A stretch of 52,261 nt of DNA from Superficieibacter electus. Lineage in GTDB: Bacteria; Pseudomonadota; Gammaproteobacteria; Enterobacterales; Enterobacteriaceae. The stretch spans positions 1 to 52,261 of the forward strand of contig NZ_PQGD01000030.1 of assembly GCF_002915575.1 (NCBI RefSeq). The letters run 5' to 3'. Made by a program: the position numbers and the translations under genes. The notes under the pieces are model-generated. The model was not told where the DNA came from. It was given only the letters and a program-made list of their open reading frames with translations, and did no database searches. Shown here in pieces: positions 48,978 through 52,261 of this stretch. Each line of letters opens with the position of its first letter. Position 1 is the stretch's first letter.

Positions 48978-49122
48978 TGGGGTAACGGCGGTTCGACCAC
49001 TTTTTTATCCCAACTTGTGAACTGTTATGTTTTAATGTGCAACATTCATGGTCAGGCGGAAGTGTAAACCCCTCCCGGTTGACAAAACTGGCATCGGCCA
49101 GGTTCAGGCAGAAAGGTTATCA

Positions 49123-50037
49123 ATGAGCTGGATTGAACGAATTAAAAGCAACATCACCCCCACCCGCAAGGCCAGTATCCCTGAAGGGGTGTGGACGAAG
49201 TGTGACAGCTGTGGTCAGGTACTTTATCGTGCCGAGCTGGAGCGCAATCTTGAAGTATGTCCTAAGTGTGACCATCACATGCGAATGTCGGCGCGCAATC
49301 GCCTGCATAGCCTGCTGGATGAAGGTTCACTGGTCGAGCTGGGAAGCGAGCTGGAACCGAAAGACGTACTGAAGTTCAGAGATTCCAAAAAATACAAAGA
49401 CAGGCTGGCAAGCGCGCAGAAAGAGACCGGTGAGAAAGACGCGCTGGTGGTCATGAAAGGCACGCTTTACGACATGCCTGTAGTAGCTGCCGCGTTTGAA
49501 TTCGCCTTTATGGGTGGTTCAATGGGGTCCGTGGTCGGCGCGCGTTTTGTACGCGCGGTTGAACAGGCGCTGGAAGACAACTGTCCGCTGATCTGCTTCT
49601 CCGCCTCAGGCGGCGCGCGTATGCAGGAAGCCCTGATGTCGCTGATGCAGATGGCGAAAACCTCTGCGGCGCTGGCCAAAATGCAGGAACGCGGTTTGCC
49701 GTACATCTCGGTGCTGACTGACCCGACCATGGGCGGTGTTTCTGCAAGCTTTGCGATGCTGGGCGACCTCAACATTGCTGAGCCAAAAGCGCTGATCGGC
49801 TTTGCTGGCCCCCGCGTTATTGAGCAGACCGTGCGTGAAAAACTGCCGCCAGGCTTCCAGCGCAGTGAGTTTCTGATTGAAAAAGGCGCGATTGATATGA
49901 TCGTCCGCCGGCCGGAGATGCGCCTGAAACTGGCCAGCATTCTGGCGAAGCTGATGAATCTTCCGGCACCTGACCCGGACGCCCCGCGTGAAGAGGTGGT
50001 CGTGCCGCCAGTACCGGATCAGGAAATCGAGGCCTGA
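49123..50037 (+). CDS. accD: Acetyl-CoA carboxylase carboxyltransferase subunit beta AccD
   Basis: 304-residue subunit that with AccA transfers carboxyl from biotin to acetyl-CoA, the first step of fatty-acid synthesis. The N-terminal C4 zinc finger is Cys27, Cys30, Cys46 and Cys49. The oxyanion-binding CoA carboxylase core has [35 protein letters not shown] and [16 protein letters not shown]. The ATG at 49123 (MSWIERIK) is the E. coli start; the 25-codon upstream extension is not conserved. Confidence 0.97.
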   Translation: MSWIERIKSNITPTRKASIPEGVWTKCDSCGQVLYRAELERNLEVCPKCDHHMRMSARNRLHSLLDEGSLVELGSELEPKDVLKFRDSKKYKDRLASAQKETGEKDALVVMKGTLYDMPVVAAAFEFAFMGGSMGSVVGARFVRAVEQALEDNCPLICFSASGGARMQEALMSLMQMAKTSAALAKMQERGLPYISVLTDPTMGGVSASFAMLGDLNIAEPKALIGFAGPRVIEQTVREKLPPGFQRSEFLIEKGAIDMIVRRPEMRLKLASILAKLMNLPAPDPDAPREEVVVPPVPDQEIEA

Positions 50038-50045
50038 TAATGCAT

Positions 50046-50075
50046 AAGGGCAGGGCCAGACGGCGCTGCCCTTTT
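50046..50075 (+). terminator. Hairpin terminator after accD
   Basis: AAGGGCAG and CTGCCCTT arms flank a 12-nt loop, followed by a short T stretch. Read-through into folC remains possible. Confidence 0.7.
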
Positions 50076-50107
50076 GCTTTCCTTAACCGTTAAACGTTGC
50101 GGACATC

Positions 50108-51376
50108 ATGGAAAAAGTACTTATCCCTGACGCCACGTCGCCTCTGGCGGCGTGGCTTTCTTATCTGGAAAATCTGCACGCAAAGACCATCGATTTAGGG
50201 CTGGCGCGCGTTGGCGATGTCGCCGCACGCCTGGGCGTGCTGCGGCCCGCGCCGTTTGTCTTCACCGTTGCGGGAACGAATGGCAAAGGCACGACCTGTC
50301 GCACACTGGAGTCTGTCCTGATGGCGGCAGGCTATAAAACCGGCGTTTACAGCTCGCCGCATCTGGTGCGTTATACCGAACGGGTTCGCGTACAGGGCGC
50401 AGAACTGCCGGAAGCGGCGCATACGGCTTCCTTTGCGGCTATTGAAGCGGCGCGTGGGGAAACGTCTTTAACCTATTTTGAGTACGGTACCCTGTCAGCG
50501 CTGTGGCTATTTAAACAGGCGCAGCTTGACGTGGTGATCCTTGAGGTCGGGCTGGGTGGACGGCTGGACGCCACCAACATTGTTGATGCCGATGTGTCGG
50601 TGGTGACCAGCATCGCGCTGGATCATACTGACTGGCTGGGGCCGGACCGTGAAAGTATCGGGCGAGAGAAAGCCGGTATTTTCCGCGCCGGTAAGCCTGC
50701 TATTGTTGGCGAGCCGGATATGCCGCAATCTATTGCGGCGGTGGCGGCAGAAAAAGGCGCAACGTTGCGGCGTCGTGACGTTGACTGGCACTATGAGGTC
50801 TGCGAGCGCGACTGGCGTTTTGTCGATGCGCAGGGCGAACTTAACGCGCTGCCAATCCCGCAGGTGCCGCAGCCTAATGCCGCCACCGCGCTGGCCGCGC
50901 TTCGCGCCAGTGCGCTAAAGGTCAGCGAACAGGCAATTCGTGAAGGTCTCGCCAGCGCCATTTTGCCGGGCCGTTTTCAGATTATCAGCGACGCGCCACG
51001 GGTGATCCTCGACGTGGCGCACAATCCGCACGCTGCCGCATATTTAGCCGGGCGTCTCAAAATGCTACCAAAAACCGGGCGCGTGCTGGCGGTCATTGGT
51101 ATGCTGCATGATAAAGATATTGCCGGGACGCTGGCCTGCCTGACGGATTGTGTAGACAGCTGGTATTGCGCCCCGTTAGAAGGCCCACGCGGCGCAACGG
51201 CTGAGCAGTTGCTGGAGCATTTACCCGACGGCGAGGTGTATACCACAGTAGGGAAAGCGTGGCATGCTGCGATGGCAGATGCACAGCCAGAAGACACCGT
51301 GCTGGTGTGTGGCTCGTTTCACACGGTAGCACACGTAATGGAAGAAACAGAGGCGGGGAGATCCGGTGGCAAGTAA
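50108..51376 (+). CDS. folC: Dihydrofolate synthase/folylpolyglutamate synthase FolC
   Basis: 422-residue ligase (422 in E. coli) that adds glutamate to dihydropteroate and then to tetrahydrofolates. ATP loop FVFTVAGTNGKGTTCRTLES (around residue 60), the YSSPHLVRYTERVRV and EVGLGGRLDATN blocks, and the C-terminal FDVAHNP-like ILDVAHNPHAA. The N-terminal seven residues differ from E. coli. Its 3' end overlaps dedD by 11 bp. Confidence 0.97.
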   Translation: MEKVLIPDATSPLAAWLSYLENLHAKTIDLGLARVGDVAARLGVLRPAPFVFTVAGTNGKGTTCRTLESVLMAAGYKTGVYSSPHLVRYTERVRVQGAELPEAAHTASFAAIEAARGETSLTYFEYGTLSALWLFKQAQLDVVILEVGLGGRLDATNIVDADVSVVTSIALDHTDWLGPDRESIGREKAGIFRAGKPAIVGEPDMPQSIAAVAAEKGATLRRRDVDWHYEVCERDWRFVDAQGELNALPIPQVPQPNAATALAALRASALKVSEQAIREGLASAILPGRFQIISDAPRVILDVAHNPHAAAYLAGRLKMLPKTGRVLAVIGMLHDKDIAGTLACLTDCVDSWYCAPLEGPRGATAEQLLEHLPDGEVYTTVGKAWHAAMADAQPEDTVLVCGSFHTVAHVMEETEAGRSGGK

Positions 51377-52064
51377 GTTTCAGAACCGTTTAGTCGGCAC
51401 TATTGTGCTGGTCGCGCTGGGCGTTATCGTCCTGCCTGGCCTGCTCGACGGCCAGAAAAAACATTATCAGGATGAGTTCGCCGCAATCCCGCTGGTGCCA
51501 AAAGCGGGCGATCGCGATGAACCTGATATGCTGCCTGCCGCAACGCAGGCGCTGCCTGCACAACCGCCTGAAGGCGCAGCAGAAGAAGTAAGGGCGGGCG
51601 ATGCCGCTGCGCCTACCCTGGACCCGTCGCGCCTGGCAGCGAACAACGGTGCGGATATCGATCAGATCCCGGTGCAGCCCGATCCGCCAAAACCCAAACC
51701 GGCGGACAAGCCGCAGCCAAAGCCGCAGCGTGACAAAACCAGCGAGCAACTGGCCGCTGCCAGCGAAACGCCATCGCCAGCCACCGCGAAGCCAGTGGCG
51801 GAGGATAAACCCGCGCCAGCCGGCAAGGCGTATGTGGTGCAACTGGGGGCGCTGAAAAATGCGGATAAAGTCAGTGAGATTGTCGGCAAACTTCGCGGGG
51901 CTGGTTACCGGGTTTATACATCGCCTTCAACGCCGGTACAGGGTAAAATCACCCGCATCCTGGTAGGGCCTGACGCATCGAAAGATAAGCTTAAGAGTTC
52001 ACTGGGCGAGCTGAATCAGCTATCGGGTTTGAACGGCGTGGTGATGAACTACAGCGTGAACTAG
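51366..52064 (+). CDS. dedD: DedD, septal SPOR-domain protein
   Basis: 232 residues (220 in E. coli). A short cytoplasmic N-terminus, one membrane segment (LVGTIVLVALGVIVLPGLL), a long Pro/Lys/Ala-rich periplasmic linker (about residues 90-150), and a C-terminal SPOR domain (YVVQLGALKNADKV to the end) that binds denuded septal glycan during division. GTG start overlapping folC by 11 bp, preceded by GGGGAGA. The linker is about 12 residues longer than in E. coli. Confidence 0.94.
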   Translation: MASKFQNRLVGTIVLVALGVIVLPGLLDGQKKHYQDEFAAIPLVPKAGDRDEPDMLPAATQALPAQPPEGAAEEVRAGDAAAPTLDPSRLAANNGADIDQIPVQPDPPKPKPADKPQPKPQRDKTSEQLAAASETPSPATAKPVAEDKPAPAGKAYVVQLGALKNADKVSEIVGKLRGAGYRVYTSPSTPVQGKITRILVGPDASKDKLKSSLGELNQLSGLNGVVMNYSVN

Positions 52065-52091
52065 GGTGGGGGCTTCCCACCCTCACCCTAA

Positions 52092-52112
52092 CCCTCTCCC
52101 TGAGGGAGAGGG
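52092..52112. repeat. 21-bp palindrome, copy 1
   Basis: CCCTCTCCCT-G-AGGGAGAGGG, a perfect inverted repeat downstream of dedD. It could terminate or protect the dedD transcript. Two related copies follow. Confidence 0.85.
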
Positions 52113-52154
52113 GACAGTCCGGCGTCTGACTCAGCATTTTCATCCTTAACTCAG

Positions 52155-52171
52155 TACCCGTATTCCGGGTA
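52155..52171. repeat. Short inverted repeat TACCCG/CGGGTA
   Basis: TACCCG-TATTC-CGGGTA hairpin between palindrome copies 1 and 2; GGGTAC is repeated again at 52226-52231. Confidence 0.6.
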
Positions 52172-52184
52172 CAGTCCCCATACA

Positions 52185-52205
52185 CCCTCTCCCTCAGGGA
52201 GAGGG
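52185..52205. repeat. 21-bp palindrome, copy 2
   Basis: CCCTCTCCCT-C-AGGGAGAGGG, same arms as copy 1, with only the central base different. Confidence 0.85.
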
Positions 52206-52243
52206 CCGGGGAGAGGGTGAACCCCGGGTACAGCGCTCAACCT

Positions 52244-52261
52244 CTCTCTCCCTCAGGGAGA
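52244..52261. repeat. Palindrome copy 3, cut by window end
   Basis: CTCTCTCCCT-C-AGGGAGA runs into the window edge; the right arm is incomplete. The array probably continues towards cvpA, the next gene expected from E. coli. Confidence 0.7.

Noticed and set aside
52092-52261. CRISPR-like repeats downstream of dedD
   Set aside because: Units are short perfect palindromes at irregular spacing with no cas genes; interspersed repeat family instead.

Overview
The window is a chromosomal segment of an enterobacterium close to Escherichia, Salmonella and Citrobacter. Backbone proteins (GltX, NupC, MntH, Glk, FadI/FadJ, AroC, FabB, PdxB, TruA, AccD, FolC, DedD) look near-identical in length and motifs to the E. 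coli proteins as I know them, and the order follows the E. coli gltX-to-dedD region. It is neither E. coli K-12 nor typical Salmonella in its accessory content; a Citrobacter-like species is my best guess, unproven. All family assignments come from reading the sequence, without a database search.

Layout. 1-3000: tRNA-Val, gltX, the small yfeC-yfeD pair and two tandem tRNA-Ala genes. 3100-9990: transport and glucose entry (nupC, mntH, ypeC, an aldo/keto reductase, yfeO, glk). 10030-14220: the pyruvate-sensing ypdA-ypdB two-component pair, alaC and the 23-residue ypdK. 14600-16900: an iadA-yjiG-yjiH operon where E. coli and Salmonella carry lpxP. 17200-18265: a YaiL-like gene, a non-coding patch and an argW tRNA whose 3' CCA is not encoded. 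18340-22670: yfdC, mlaA, and a hosA-ecdC-ecdD hydroxyarylate decarboxylase locus without its B subunit. 22700-29600: fatty-acid uptake and anaerobic beta-oxidation (fadL, yfcZ, fadI-fadJ), then sixA and smrB. 29780-34320: the prmB-aroC-mepA-yfcA-epmC-yfcL gene string. 34590-37980: mnmC and fabB. 38070-44120: a variable block with a CPBP membrane protease, a CHAP-type amidase, yfcJ, two truncated genes meeting head to head, a GntR regulator and an orphan PTS EIIC. 44157-52064: the conserved flk, pdxB-usg-truA-dedA-accD-folC-dedD series, ending in a family of short GC-rich palindromes.

Genes that work together: fadL, fadI-fadJ and fabB carry recognisable FadR-type operators (fabB also a FabR palindrome), which couples fatty-acid uptake, breakdown and unsaturated synthesis. 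mntH carries MntR-type and Fur-type sites. I found no wholly new system. The most notable points are junctions where this chromosome departs from the usual backbone: loss of pdeA, lpxP and fry/ypdC, the CCA-less argW, the decarboxylase lacking subunit B, the symporter/esterase deletion scar, and the orphan CHAP amidase next to a CPBP protease.
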